DNA from: Mycoplana azooxidifex
Lineage (GTDB): Bacteria; Pseudomonadota; Alphaproteobacteria; Rhizobiales; Rhizobiaceae
Length of the DNA: 64,000 nucleotides
Reading direction: 5' to 3'
NCBI RefSeq assembly: GCF_014196765.1
Contig: NZ_JACIEE010000004.1
Span: 294,435 to 358,434, forward strand
In this document: positions 32,096 to 44,471 of the stretch, piece after piece
Layout of the letters: every line of letters starts with the position of its first letter
Numbering within the stretch: position 1 is the stretch's first letter
Notes under the pieces: model-generated
Database searches by the model: none
Told to the model about the DNA's origin: nothing
What the model saw: only the letters and a program-made list of their open reading frames with translations
Translations under genes and position numbers: made by a program

Positions 32096-32311
32096 ATGCT
32101 TGTCACCATAGAACAGAACGCTTCGGGCTCCGGAAAGCCGGAATCCGTCTTCATCTCGTGGCTGCTCTGGCAGCCGCGCGGCGCCGACCTGCCGACAGAG
32201 GCCGTTAAGGAACTGAGGAAGCTAGCGCCCTACAGGGACCGCGATCCGGACATCGTCCGGCTCCGCTCGCTGTTTGAGCGACTTGCAGGAAGATCCGGCC
32301 GACCGCACTGA
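32096..32311 (+). CDS. Unknown 71-residue protein under B12 riboswitch control
   Basis: I do not recognise this protein. It starts at ATG 32096 with GGGG eight bases upstream, runs MLVTIEQNASGSGKPES and then a hydrophobic and aromatic stretch VFISWLLWQPRGADLP, followed by a charged helical part (AVKELRKLAPYRDRDPDIVRL; LRSLFERLAG). It has no signal peptide and no cysteine or metal motif, and it is probably cytoplasmic. It is the first gene after the cobalamin riboswitch, and its ribosome site lies in a hairpin, so it is likely made when B12 is scarce. metH follows 79 bp after its stop, behind its own apparent promoter. A role linked to B12 or methionine metabolism is inference. Confidence 0.65.
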   Translation: MLVTIEQNASGSGKPESVFISWLLWQPRGADLPTEAVKELRKLAPYRDRDPDIVRLRSLFERLAGRSGRPH

Positions 32312-32328
32312 TACCGCATAAAGACATA

Positions 32329-32357
32329 TTGACATAAACATATCTTTATGTGATCTC
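32329..32357 (+). promoter_or_regulatory. metH promoter with 20 bp palindromic operator
   Basis: TTGACA at 32329-32334 is followed after 17 bases by GATCTC as a weak -10. The spacer is occupied by the palindrome ACATAAACATATCTTTATGT (32332-32351), with perfect seven-base arms. A degenerate second copy (GCATAAAGACATATTGACAT) overlaps it at 32316-32335. The motif resembles the operator of ArsR-type regulators of the S-adenosylmethionine/homocysteine cycle in alphaproteobacteria, and its position fits repression. Confidence 0.65.
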
Positions 32358-32390
32358 CGATACAGACATGCTGCATCGGAGGGCTTTGCC

Positions 32391-36182
<3,792 letters not shown>

Positions 36183-36273
36183 CGCCGCGCGAGAGCCGGT
36201 GGCTGCAATCGCGCCACTGGCACGAACTTCGCCTATGGACGGCCTTCCGTCCCGCCCGTCCGGCGGATCGCGC

Positions 36274-37035
36274 CTATTCCCCGCGCCCGCGGAACCGCCG
36301 CTGGTAGGCCGGATCGTAGAGCGAACTCTCGCGGAAATCGTCCGCCTCAAGCGACCTTCCGACGAAGATCAGCGCCGTCCGCTCGATCGGCTCCTCGGCC
36401 ACCTTCGCCGCGATGTCGGCGAGCGTGCCGCGCACCACGCGCTCGTCCGGCCAGGAGGCCTTGACGACGATCGCGACGGGGCAGTCGGCGCCATAGAGCG
36501 GCGTCAGTTCCGACACCACCTGGTCGAGCGCATGGATGGCGAGATGGATCGCAAGCGTCGCTCCGGTCGCGCCGAAGCCCTGCAGCGTCTCCCGGTTCGG
36601 CATCGGCGAGGCGCGGCCGGACACGCGCGTCAGCACCAGGCTCTGCGCCACCGCGGGGATCGTCAGTTCGCGCTTCAGCGCCGCCGCGGCCGCTGCAAAC
36701 GACGGCACGCCGGGCGTCAGCGTATAGTCGATGCCGTGCCTCTCCAGCCGGCGGATCTGTTCGGCGACCGCGCTCCAGACGGAAAGATCGCCCGAATGCA
36801 GCCGCGCCACGTCCTCGCCCGCCGCGGCAGCGCGCACATACTCCGCCTCGATCTCGTCGAGCGACATCGGCGCGGTATCGACGATGCGCCCGCCCGGCGG
36901 GCAGTATTGCAGAAGGTCCGGCGATACGATCGAACCGGCATAGAGACAGACCGGGCAGCGGCCGATCAGGTCGCGCCCGCGGACGGTGATCAGGTCGGCG
37001 GCGCCCGGCCCGGCGCCGATGAAGTGGACGGTCAT
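36274..37035 (-). CDS. cobM: Precorrin-4 C11-methyltransferase CobM
   Basis: CobM methylates C11 of precorrin-4 to give precorrin-5 in the aerobic cobalamin pathway. The 253-residue length matches known CobM. SAM-dependent tetrapyrrole methylase motifs are visible: [18 protein letters not shown] at the N terminus, [12 protein letters not shown] (about residue 85) and [14 protein letters not shown] (about 110). The ATG at 37035 has GAGGAAACAG upstream; an upstream extension to 37083 is unsupported. It lies 85 bp downstream of cobL on the same strand and converges with metH. Confidence 0.95.
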   Translation of the reverse strand: MTVHFIGAGPGAADLITVRGRDLIGRCPVCLYAGSIVSPDLLQYCPPGGRIVDTAPMSLDEIEAEYVRAAAAGEDVARLHSGDLSVWSAVAEQIRRLERHGIDYTLTPGVPSFAAAAAALKRELTIPAVAQSLVLTRVSGRASPMPNRETLQGFGATGATLAIHLAIHALDQVVSELTPLYGADCPVAIVVKASWPDERVVRGTLADIAAKVAEEPIERTALIFVGRSLEADDFRESSLYDPAYQRRFRGRGE

Positions 37036-37120
37036 TCTGTTTCCTCGATCCCTCTGCGATGCCGACCCGGCCGGATCGCGCACAGCCTTGTTCGGACGGC
37101 CGGTCCCTGCCGGCCGTCGG

Positions 37121-38380
37121 TTATTCCTTTGCCGCCTTCGCCCAGCGCCATTGCGTCACCGGCATCGCCGGCCGCCAGCCGGTCATCTGTCCGACGGGTG
37201 CGGCGCGCGCGATGTCGATCCTGGTCAGCGAACCGCCGAGCCGCGCATGGGCGGACAAAAGCACCGCCTCCATCTCCGTCGTCACCGCATTGGCGACCAG
37301 CCGGCCGCCCGGCTTCAGCGCCGCGACCGCGGCCTCGAACACCCCGTCCTCGCTGCCGCCGCCGCCGATGAAGATCGCGTCGGGCTCCGGCAGGTCGGCC
37401 AGCGCTCCGGGCGCCACACCCTCGACCACCGACAGGCCGGGCACGCCGAACTGGCCGGCATTCCGGGCGATCCGCGCCGCCCGTTCGGGCAACGCCTCGA
37501 TCGCGATGGCCCGCAGGGACGGATCGGCCAGCATCCATTCGATGCCGACCGAGCCGGAGCCCGCGCCGATGTCCCACAACAGTTCGCCGCGCCGCGGCGC
37601 CAGCGCCGAAAGCGTCAGCGCCCGCACCTCGCGCTTGGTGATCTGGCCGTCGTGCTCGAACAGCGCGTCGTCGCGCCCCGCCGTGAAAGGCAGGACATGG
37701 GCTCCCGCATCGGCCTCGACCTCCACCGCGCAAACGTTCAGCATGTCGATGCCGTCGAGCGCCGCACTATCTGCCCGATGCGTGCGCACCCGCTCGCGCG
37801 GACCGCCGAGCGCTTCCAGCACCGTCAATGTCGACCGGCCGAATCCGGCTTGCGAAAGCAGCGTCGAGAGCGCCTTCGGCCCGTCGCTGTCGGAGGTCAG
37901 GGCCAGGATGCGGGCGCCGGGATGCAGGTGCGGCCGGATCAGGTCGACCGGCCGGCCGTGCAGGGAAACGCAGACCGTATCCTGCAGCGCCCAGCCCATG
38001 CGCGAGGCGGCGAGACTGAAGGAGGAGGGTGCCGGCAGCACCGTCATCTCTGCGCGCGGGATCGCGCGCGACAGCGTGACGCCCACGCCGAAGAAGTAGG
38101 GGTCGCCCGAAGCCAGCACCACGACCGGCCGGTTCCGCGCGGCCAACACCACCTCGACGGAGCGCTCGAACGGGCTCAGCCAGCTCCGGCGATCGCCGGC
38201 GATCGCCGGGGATGCGAGCTCCAGGTGCCGCGCCCCGCCGAAGACGATCTCCGCCTTCGCAATTGCCGCCTTGGCCGCGTCGGAAAGACCGGCTAGACCA
38301 TCTTCGCCGATCCCGACGATGGTGAGCCACGGGGCTGCGGCAGGCAATGTGGACGGGTCAGGCGTGGACAAGAAACGCAT
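37121..38380 (-). CDS. cobL: Precorrin-6Y C5,15-methyltransferase (decarboxylating) CobL
   Basis: CobL methylates C5 and C15 of precorrin-6B and decarboxylates the C12 acetate side chain, giving precorrin-8. The N-terminal half is a tetrapyrrole methylase ([26 protein letters not shown]). The C-terminal half is a class I SAM methyltransferase ([15 protein letters not shown] about residue 270, [15 protein letters not shown]). The start is uncertain: ATG at 38380 gives 419 residues and overlaps the divergent cobK start, while TTG at 38347 gives 408 residues, nearer the known length of about 413, and would not overlap. No strong ribosome site decides between them. Confidence 0.93.
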   Translation of the reverse strand: MRFLSTPDPSTLPAAAPWLTIVGIGEDGLAGLSDAAKAAIAKAEIVFGGARHLELASPAIAGDRRSWLSPFERSVEVVLAARNRPVVVLASGDPYFFGVGVTLSRAIPRAEMTVLPAPSSFSLAASRMGWALQDTVCVSLHGRPVDLIRPHLHPGARILALTSDSDGPKALSTLLSQAGFGRSTLTVLEALGGPRERVRTHRADSAALDGIDMLNVCAVEVEADAGAHVLPFTAGRDDALFEHDGQITKREVRALTLSALAPRRGELLWDIGAGSGSVGIEWMLADPSLRAIAIEALPERAARIARNAGQFGVPGLSVVEGVAPGALADLPEPDAIFIGGGGSEDGVFEAAVAALKPGGRLVANAVTTEMEAVLLSAHARLGGSLTRIDIARAAPVGQMTGWRPAMPVTQWRWAKAAKE

Positions 38381-39134
38381 CCTCATTCTGGGCGGCACCG
38401 CGGAAGCCCGCGAACTTGCGGGCCGGCTGGCGTCGCGCGGCGATTTCGAGGTGACGCTGTCGCTCGCCGGCCGTACCCTCGACCCCGCGCCGCAGCCCGT
38501 CCCGGTCCGCACCGGCGGCTTCGGCGGCGCAGACGGGCTGGCCGGCTATCTGGCCGCGCAGCGCATCGACCTTCTGGTGGACGCCACCCACCCGTTCGCG
38601 CGGCAGATCTCGGCCAATGCCGAGCGCGCGGCCGAACGGACGGCAACGCCGATCCTCCGCCTGCAGCGCCCCGGCTGGCAGCAGGTCGACGGAGACCGCT
38701 GGACCCGCGTGGCGACGCTTGAAGAAGCGGTCTCGGCGCTCGGCGAGGCGCCGATGCGGGTGTTCCTCGCGATCGGCCGGCAGGAGGCGCACCAGTTCAA
38801 CGCCGCCCCGCAGCATGCCTATCTCGTCCGTAGCGTCGATCCTGTCGAGCCGCCGCTGACCGTGCCGCATGTCACCTACCTGCTCGCCCGCGGCCCCTTT
38901 GCCGTCGACGACGAGATCGTGCTGCTGCGCGACCATCGCGTCGACGCGCTCGTCTCCAAGAACAGCGGCGGCGAGGCGACCTATGCGAAGATCGTCGCCG
39001 CCCGTGCACTGCGTCTGCCCGTCATCATGGTCGAGCGCACTGGAAGCCATAGTGTTACCACGGCGGAAACGGTGGACGAGATACTGCCGCTGATCGATCA
39101 TGTCGCCTCCGGCGGCAGGAAGCGCGGCGTGTAG
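38364..39134 (+). CDS. cobK: Precorrin-6A reductase CobK
   Basis: CobK reduces precorrin-6A to precorrin-6B with NADPH. Family motifs are [17 protein letters not shown] at the N terminus, LVDATHPFARQISANA (about residue 75), FLAIGRQEAHQF and the C-terminal LVSKNSGGEATYAKI. I start at GTG 38364, giving 256 residues; GTG 38349 is an alternative, and the longer frame to 38271 lies within cobL. It is the only gene of the cluster on the + strand: its 5' end abuts or overlaps cobL and its 3' end overlaps the 3' end of cobJ by 37 bp. Confidence 0.94.
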   Translation: MDKKRILILGGTAEARELAGRLASRGDFEVTLSLAGRTLDPAPQPVPVRTGGFGGADGLAGYLAAQRIDLLVDATHPFARQISANAERAAERTATPILRLQRPGWQQVDGDRWTRVATLEEAVSALGEAPMRVFLAIGRQEAHQFNAAPQHAYLVRSVDPVEPPLTVPHVTYLLARGPFAVDDEIVLLRDHRVDALVSKNSGGEATYAKIVAARALRLPVIMVERTGSHSVTTAETVDEILPLIDHVASGGRKRGV

Positions 39135-39862
39135 ACGAGATCGGGCCGCCCGTTGCGGGCGATCACCCGCGTCTGCGCTGATCCGATGATGACGCAGGTG
39201 GCCATGTCCGCCCTCCCCGCATCCGCCTCGCCGAGCGGCATCACCAGCATCTGCTCGTCCGGTCGGCCGGCGGCACGACCGAACACCACCGGCGTCTCCG
39301 CCGGCAGTTCCGCGCGCAGGATCTCGAATGCCTTGCCGAGCTGCCAGGGACGGGCCTTGCTGATCGGGTTGTAGAGCGCCGTCACCAGCCCGGCCTCGGC
39401 CACGAGGCGCAGCCGCTTCTCGATCACCGCCCAGGGCTTGAGGTTGTCCGACAGCGAGATCGCGCAGAAATCGTGGCCGAGCGGCGCGCCGATGCGGGCA
39501 GCGACGGCAAGCATCGCGGTCACCCCGGGGACGACGACGAGGTCGACCTCGCGCCATGCGGCAGGTCCCGCATCGATCGCCTCGCAGACGGCAGCCGCCA
39601 TGGCAAAGACGCCCGGATCCCCGCCGGAGACGACGCAGACGTTCACGCCCTCCGCCGCCCGCCGCAGGGCAGCCTGCGCCCGGTTCAGTTCCTCGCGATT
39701 GTCGGAGGCGACCTTCCTCTGGTCCGGCCGCAGCGACAGCCGGTCGATATAGGGGAAATAGCCGAAGAACTCGATCGAGGCCGAGACCGCCCGCGCCGCC
39801 TCCGGCGTCATCTGGTCCGGGTTGCCGGGCCCCGTGCCGACCACATAGAGCGTGCCGCTCAT
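39098..39862 (-). CDS. cobJ: Precorrin-3B C17-methyltransferase CobJ
   Basis: CobJ methylates C17 of precorrin-3B and drives ring contraction to precorrin-4. The 254-residue protein has LYVVGTGPGNPDQMTPEA at the N terminus, VVSGGDPGVFAMA (about residue 78), VVPGVTAMLAVAARIGAPLGHDF (about 110-130) and ALYNPISKARPW, all typical of CobJ/CbiH. Its ATG overlaps the cobI stop codon (ATGA). Its last 37 bp overlap the end of the oppositely oriented cobK. Confidence 0.95.
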   Translation of the reverse strand: MSGTLYVVGTGPGNPDQMTPEAARAVSASIEFFGYFPYIDRLSLRPDQRKVASDNREELNRAQAALRRAAEGVNVCVVSGGDPGVFAMAAAVCEAIDAGPAAWREVDLVVVPGVTAMLAVAARIGAPLGHDFCAISLSDNLKPWAVIEKRLRLVAEAGLVTALYNPISKARPWQLGKAFEILRAELPAETPVVFGRAAGRPDEQMLVMPLGEADAGRADMATCVIIGSAQTRVIARNGRPDLVYTPRFLPPEAT

Positions 39863-40596
39863 GACCTGCCGCTCCAGCCGGGGACGAGTACCAGCGAGAA
39901 GTAAGGCGCGCTGTCATCGAGCTTCTCCGACAGCCGCACCGCCCGGCTTTCCGGCATAGTGCCACGCTCGACATAGATCGCCTCGACGAGCCGGCCGGAA
40001 GCCGAAAGCGCGCGGCGGATCTTCGGCAGGTTGCGCCCGACCTTCATGATGACGGCCGCCTGCGTGTCCGCCAGCCGGCGCGACATCTCGCCTTCGCCCA
40101 TGGTCCCGGGCAGCACCGACAGGACGTCGTCGCCCTGCACGATCGGCAGGCCGGAGAGCGACCAGCAGCCCGACATCGCCGTGATCCCGGGGATCACCTC
40201 GGTCGGAAAGCGATCCGAAAGGCGCACGTGCAGGTGCATGTAGGAGCCGTAGAACATCGGATCGCCTTCCGAGAGGACGGCGACCGTGCGACCGGCCGCC
40301 AGATGCTCGGCGACCGCCGCAGCCGACGCGTCGTAGAAGGCGGTGATCTGGGTCTTGTAGTCGTCGTGCTCCTTGTCGATCTCGACCGTGACCGGATAGT
40401 AGAGCGGCAACTCGACCATGCCGGGCTTCAGGAGCCCCTCGACGATCGCCCGGCCGTTGCCGGACCGGCCGGCCTTGGCGAAGTATGCGAGCACGTCGGC
40501 CTCGCCGATCGCCCGCACGGCCTTCAGCGTCAGCAGTTCGGGATCGCCCGGCCCCGTTCCCACGCCATAGAGGCGTCCTGTCGAAAGCCGGCTCAT
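39859..40596 (-). CDS. cobI: Precorrin-2 C20-methyltransferase CobI
   Basis: CobI methylates C20 of precorrin-2 to precorrin-3A, the first committed step of the cobalamin branch. The 245 residues match the known family length. Motifs include LYGVGTGPGDPELLTLKAV at the N terminus, VLSEGDPMFYGSYMHL (about residue 105) and VIPGITAMSGC. The ATG at 40596 overlaps the cobH stop codon (ATGA); a longer open frame upstream is simply cobH read in another frame. Confidence 0.95.
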   Translation of the reverse strand: MSRLSTGRLYGVGTGPGDPELLTLKAVRAIGEADVLAYFAKAGRSGNGRAIVEGLLKPGMVELPLYYPVTVEIDKEHDDYKTQITAFYDASAAAVAEHLAAGRTVAVLSEGDPMFYGSYMHLHVRLSDRFPTEVIPGITAMSGCWSLSGLPIVQGDDVLSVLPGTMGEGEMSRRLADTQAAVIMKVGRNLPKIRRALSASGRLVEAIYVERGTMPESRAVRLSEKLDDSAPYFSLVLVPGWSGRS

Positions 40597-41225
40597 AGTC
40601 CTGCCCTCGCAAGCGAATTGAGCGCGGCCGCCGTCATCGCGCTGCCGCCCATGCGGCCGCGGACGATGGCATAGGGCACGCCGTAGGAATTTTCCGCCAG
40701 CGCCGCCTTCGATTCCGCCGCGCCGACGAAGCCGACCGGCATGCCGAGGATCGCAGCCGGCCTCGGCGCACCATCGCGCAGGAGTTCGAGCAGGTAGAAC
40801 AGCGCCGTCGGCGCATTGCCGATGGCAACCACCGAGCCGGCCAGCCGCTCCAGCCACAGCCGGATGGCGGCGGCAGAGCGCGAATTGCCAATCTCGCCGG
40901 CGATCTCCGGCGTAAGCGGGTCGCGCAGCGTGCAGATCACCTCGTTGCCCGCCGGCAGCCGTGCCGCCGTCACCCCGCGGGCAACCATCTCCGCATCGCA
41001 GAAGATCGGCGCACCGTCCCTAAGGGCCGCGCGGCCGGCCGAAACCAGGTCCGCCGAGAATTCGATGTGCGCTGCGGCCTCGACCAGCCCGCAGGCATGG
41101 ATCATCCGCACCGCCACGTCCGCCTCGTCCTCCGAAAACCGGGCGAGGTCGGCCTCGGCGCGGATGATCGCAAAGGATTTCTCGTAGATGGCGTTGCCGT
41201 CCTTGATGTAGTCGTAATCTGTCAT
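40593..41225 (-). CDS. cobH: Precorrin-8X methylmutase CobH
   Basis: CobH moves the methyl group from C11 to C12 of precorrin-8X and forms hydrogenobyrinic acid, the end product of this cluster. The protein is 210 residues, as in known CobH. It shows YIKDGNAIYEKSFAIIR near the N terminus, then MIHACGLVEAAAHI with the catalytic histidine (about residue 43), VGNAP-like AIGNAPTALF and a C-terminal RGRMGGSAMTAAALN. It overlaps both cobG (upstream) and cobI (downstream) by four bases. Confidence 0.95.
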   Translation of the reverse strand: MTDYDYIKDGNAIYEKSFAIIRAEADLARFSEDEADVAVRMIHACGLVEAAAHIEFSADLVSAGRAALRDGAPIFCDAEMVARGVTAARLPAGNEVICTLRDPLTPEIAGEIGNSRSAAAIRLWLERLAGSVVAIGNAPTALFYLLELLRDGAPRPAAILGMPVGFVGAAESKAALAENSYGVPYAIVRGRMGGSAMTAAALNSLARAGL

Positions 41226-42613
41226 TGTCTGCCTTGCCGAACGATGTCGGCGATCGCCCCGGCTCCGAGCCGTTCGATCGCCTGCCGCACCGTCTCTCCC
41301 TTCAATCTCTGTTCGCGGACCAGCGTCGCAAGCTTTTCCATGGCCCTGCCGGCGGTTTCCGGCGATAGCGTCGCCAGTTCCGAGTCTTCGCTCCGGCCGC
41401 CGAACACGACCCCGATCCCGTCCATCCGCCCGCACAGCGCGAGCACCGCCGGCATCGGATGCGCGCAACCCTTCGCACATCCGGAGATGTGGACGATCAT
41501 CGACCCGTCCAGCAGGCCCGGCGCGCGCAAGACCAGCTGGTCGGCGACGGCCTTCGTGTCGAAGGTCCCCGAGGCACAGCCGACAGCACCGGCGCAAACG
41601 GCGATCGCGTTGCCGGGCGCGTCCGCGCGCGTCCAGAAACCCGCCCGCTCCGCCAGCGATGCCGCGGCATCCACCGCCCCGGCGGACAGGCCGAGGACCA
41701 GCAGTACCCGATGCGGCGACAGCCGGATCTCGGTCGCGCCGAGACCGGCAAGCCCGCGCATCAGGCGTTCGAGCGTGACGGCATCCGTCGCGCCATAGGG
41801 CAGGCCGACACCCAGCACCGACCGCGTACCGATCGCGTGACGGCCGATCGGCGACGGCGGAAATGCCGGCTGGGCAGGAAAATCTACATCAACTGCCATG
41901 GCGCCAAGTGCGACCCGCAACGCCCCGGCATCCAGATCGCGACCGCGCGCCGCCGTCCCCATTCCGCTCAGCACTCGAAGCAAGACCGCAAGCGCCGGAA
42001 GCGCATCCCTGTCCGCCACGGCTGCCACCGGCCGCCCCGAACGCACGTCGCCACCGACCGAAAGCCGCCAGAACAGGCTCTCTCCCCGACGAACGGCGTC
42101 GAGGCGGATGTCCCCCACCATGTCGGCAAGGTTCAGCCGTCCGCCGCCGTCGACGACGATCGAGAGCTTCGGCGCCAGTCGCAGCATCGAAAGCGGCCCG
42201 GCGATCGCTTGTCGGATCGCAGCCGAAAGCTGTGTCGCATCGGCGATCTCGTCCGGGTCGAGCCCGGAGAGGGCCGGCGTCTCCACCGCAACGCCGCGAT
42301 TGAGATCGATGCCGGCAGCGGCGAGTCCGGCGGCAAGGGGCGCAACCGTCTCGTCCTTCAGGCCGCGAAGCTGCAGGTTGCCGCGGGCGGTGACCTCCAG
42401 CAGGCCGTTGCCGTGCTCTGCGGCCAACCGCGCAATCGAAATGTAGCCGGCAGGGGCAAGCCCCGGGCGCGCCGGGCGCAGCCGCACCAGCAGTCCGTCG
42501 CCGGTCTGCATCGGGGTCGTAAGCGACGGGCAGGCGCCGCGGCGCAGGGTCGGAACCGGCTGTGTCGCAGTGGCCAGGCCTTTTTCAGTCGGCATGGACA
42601 GGGGCGTCATCAT
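41222..42613 (-). CDS. cobG: Precorrin-3B synthase CobG
   Basis: CobG is an oxygen-using monooxygenase with a [4Fe-4S] cluster that converts precorrin-3A to precorrin-3B. The 463-residue protein has the sulfite/nitrite reductase-like half domains and the two cysteine pairs of the cluster: CAGAVGCASGTFDT (about residue 345) and HISGCAKGCAHP (about residue 380). Its presence shows the aerobic version of cobalamin synthesis. The ATG at 42613 overlaps the cobF stop codon (ATGA); ATG 42610 is also possible. Confidence 0.94.
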   Translation of the reverse strand: MMTPLSMPTEKGLATATQPVPTLRRGACPSLTTPMQTGDGLLVRLRPARPGLAPAGYISIARLAAEHGNGLLEVTARGNLQLRGLKDETVAPLAAGLAAAGIDLNRGVAVETPALSGLDPDEIADATQLSAAIRQAIAGPLSMLRLAPKLSIVVDGGGRLNLADMVGDIRLDAVRRGESLFWRLSVGGDVRSGRPVAAVADRDALPALAVLLRVLSGMGTAARGRDLDAGALRVALGAMAVDVDFPAQPAFPPSPIGRHAIGTRSVLGVGLPYGATDAVTLERLMRGLAGLGATEIRLSPHRVLLVLGLSAGAVDAAASLAERAGFWTRADAPGNAIAVCAGAVGCASGTFDTKAVADQLVLRAPGLLDGSMIVHISGCAKGCAHPMPAVLALCGRMDGIGVVFGGRSEDSELATLSPETAGRAMEKLATLVREQRLKGETVRQAIERLGAGAIADIVRQGRQ

Positions 42614-43392
42614 GACTCGCCCTCCCCGGCGTGCCCTGGCGCCCGGCGGATCAGGTAGGTATCCATGATCCAGCCGTGTTCCTGCCGCGCCCGGCCGCGC
42701 ATGTCGGAAATCGTCTCCGCGACGTCGCCGAGCCGGCCGGAGACCGTGATCTCCAGCGGCGTGCCGAGATAGGCGCCCCAATGGATCTCCGCCTCGGGAT
42801 CGGCCACCGAGCGGAACGCCTCGACGCCGTCGAGCATGACGACGACGTCGTCAGCACCCTCCGGCCAGCCCTGCGAGAGCCGGCGCCCGGTAGTGATCTC
42901 CACCGGCAGGCCGATGCGGTTCAACGCGATCTTCCGGCTGGCGCATAACGCCTGGATGCTGGTGATGCCGGGGATCACCTCGAGGTCGAAGGCCACGCGG
43001 CCGCCGCCACGCACGTGCTCGACGATGCGGATCGTGCTGTCGTAGAGCATCGGGTCGCCCCACACGAGCAAGCCGATCGTCTCCTCCGGGCCTGACTGTT
43101 CGAGGATCAGGTCTTCGTAGATCCGCGCGATCGCATGGTGCCAGTCGTCGACGCCGTCGCCGTAGTTGCCGTCCGCGCGCCGCCGGGGCACGGCGTAATC
43201 GTGGATGCGAGTGTTCGGATTGGTGAGGTAGCGCTCGCAGATGTCGCGGCGCATGTCTGCGAGGAAGGCCTTCTCCTCTCCCTTGGTCGGGATCAGCAGC
43301 ACGTCCGCGCGGTTCAGCGCGTTGATCGCCTGAACGGTCATGTGCTCGGGATTGCCAGCGCCTATCCCGATGATCAGAATTGTCCTCGACAC
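42610..43392 (-). CDS. cobF: Precorrin-6A synthase (deacetylating) CobF
   Basis: CobF methylates C1 of precorrin-5 and removes the extruded acetyl unit, giving precorrin-6A. The 260 residues agree with the known length of about 261. Motifs are ILIIGIGAGNPEHMTVQA at the N terminus, GLLVWGDPMLYDSTIRI (about residue 110) and LEVIPGITSIQALCA (about 140). I start at GTG 43392, which has GGGAG six bases upstream; a second GTG two codons earlier is too close to this site. It is the first gene of cobFGHIJ. No cobalamin riboswitch is present in the 133 bp before it. Confidence 0.94.
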   Translation of the reverse strand: MSRTILIIGIGAGNPEHMTVQAINALNRADVLLIPTKGEEKAFLADMRRDICERYLTNPNTRIHDYAVPRRRADGNYGDGVDDWHHAIARIYEDLILEQSGPEETIGLLVWGDPMLYDSTIRIVEHVRGGGRVAFDLEVIPGITSIQALCASRKIALNRIGLPVEITTGRRLSQGWPEGADDVVVMLDGVEAFRSVADPEAEIHWGAYLGTPLEITVSGRLGDVAETISDMRGRARQEHGWIMDTYLIRRAPGHAGEGES

Positions 43393-43525
43393 GTCCACTC
43401 CCCGTGCGGCCAGCGCTCCCGGTTGCGTCCCGACTTGGGTCCCGCACATCCTTCCTAATCCCAAAGCGGCGCGAGGAACAGTGCCCCAGGGACGGCGTCT
43501 GCCGGTCTTTTTGAGACGCATCGTC

Positions 43526-44350
43526 TCAGGCGGCCGCCTGGCGAGCGGTGAAATAGGTGCGCGGCGAGGCCCCGAGCATGCGCTTGAACATGGTGATGAA
43601 GGCCGCAACGCTCTCATAGCCGGCATCGAGCGCCACCGTCGTTACCGGCTCGCCGCGCGCAAGCCGCGGCATGCAGGCGAAGATGCAGGCCTGCTGCCGC
43701 CATGTGGCGAAGCTGACCCCGGTCTCCTCGCGAAACAGGCGGGTGAACGAGCGCCGGCTCATGTTCAGCCGCCCCGCCCAGTCGTCGATCTTGGCGCCGG
43801 GAATCGGGCGGTCGAGAAATTCGCGGCACAGCGCGGCCAGCCGGCCGCTGGCCGGGAACGGCAGGCCCAGCGGCTGCTCCGGCAGCCGGCCGATTTCGTC
43901 GACGAGCAGCGCCATCACCAGATCCTCCCGGCGGCCGTCGTCCTCCTGCCCCTTCAGCCGGATGGCCTCCGCCAGCAGATGGTGGGCGAGCGCGGAGACC
44001 TCCAGCACCGTCGGTGCCGCGGCCGCGGCCCGGCCGACCGGCGAAAGAACGTAGATCGAGCGCATGCTGACGTCGCTGTACATCTCAACCGAGTGCTCGA
44101 GCCCCCGCGGGATCAGGAGCGCATGGCCCGGAGGGATCATCCAGCGCCCGCGCTCGGTCGAAACCACCACGACGCCGGCAAAGACGCAAAGGACCTGCGT
44201 GCGCCGGTGGCTGTGCAGGGGCACGACGTAGCCACTCGGAACCTCGCTGCTGTGCACCAGCACATCCGCATTGGACTGCTCCATCGACAGGAGATTGCGG
44301 GTGTGCGTCTCGTCCAGGACGGACAGCACCGCAGGGTCGAGCTTCTGCAT
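43526..44350 (-). CDS. AraC-family transcriptional regulator with cupin domain
   Basis: This 274-residue regulator has an N-terminal cupin-like sensor domain (SGYVVPLHSHRRTQVL with metal-type histidines, RWMIPPGHALLIPRGLEHS) and a C-terminal AraC DNA-binding domain with two helix-turn-helix motifs (DWAGRLNMSRRSFTRLFREE and VTTVALDAGYESVAAFITMF). It is divergent from an MFS drug exporter gene 121 bp away and probably controls it. The ATG at 44350 is preferred over an in-frame GTG at 44386. A 17 bp perfect-arm palindrome overlaps its stop codon. Confidence 0.88.
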   Translation of the reverse strand: MQKLDPAVLSVLDETHTRNLLSMEQSNADVLVHSSEVPSGYVVPLHSHRRTQVLCVFAGVVVVSTERGRWMIPPGHALLIPRGLEHSVEMYSDVSMRSIYVLSPVGRAAAAAPTVLEVSALAHHLLAEAIRLKGQEDDGRREDLVMALLVDEIGRLPEQPLGLPFPASGRLAALCREFLDRPIPGAKIDDWAGRLNMSRRSFTRLFREETGVSFATWRQQACIFACMPRLARGEPVTTVALDAGYESVAAFITMFKRMLGASPRTYFTARQAAA

Positions 44351-44471
44351 GTTTGGCCCACTTGCGAAAGAAATGGACCACAGCACAAAAGCAGGCAGAG
44401 CGCAACCGCGCTAAGGGACGCTTGAGCCAACACGCAACAATCCAGTCAACACCAGTATCGATCGAGGTCGT

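Noticed and set aside
43393-43525. A cobalamin riboswitch ahead of cobF
   Set aside because: Expected from the pathway, but the gap is too short and no B12 box or other conserved element is present.
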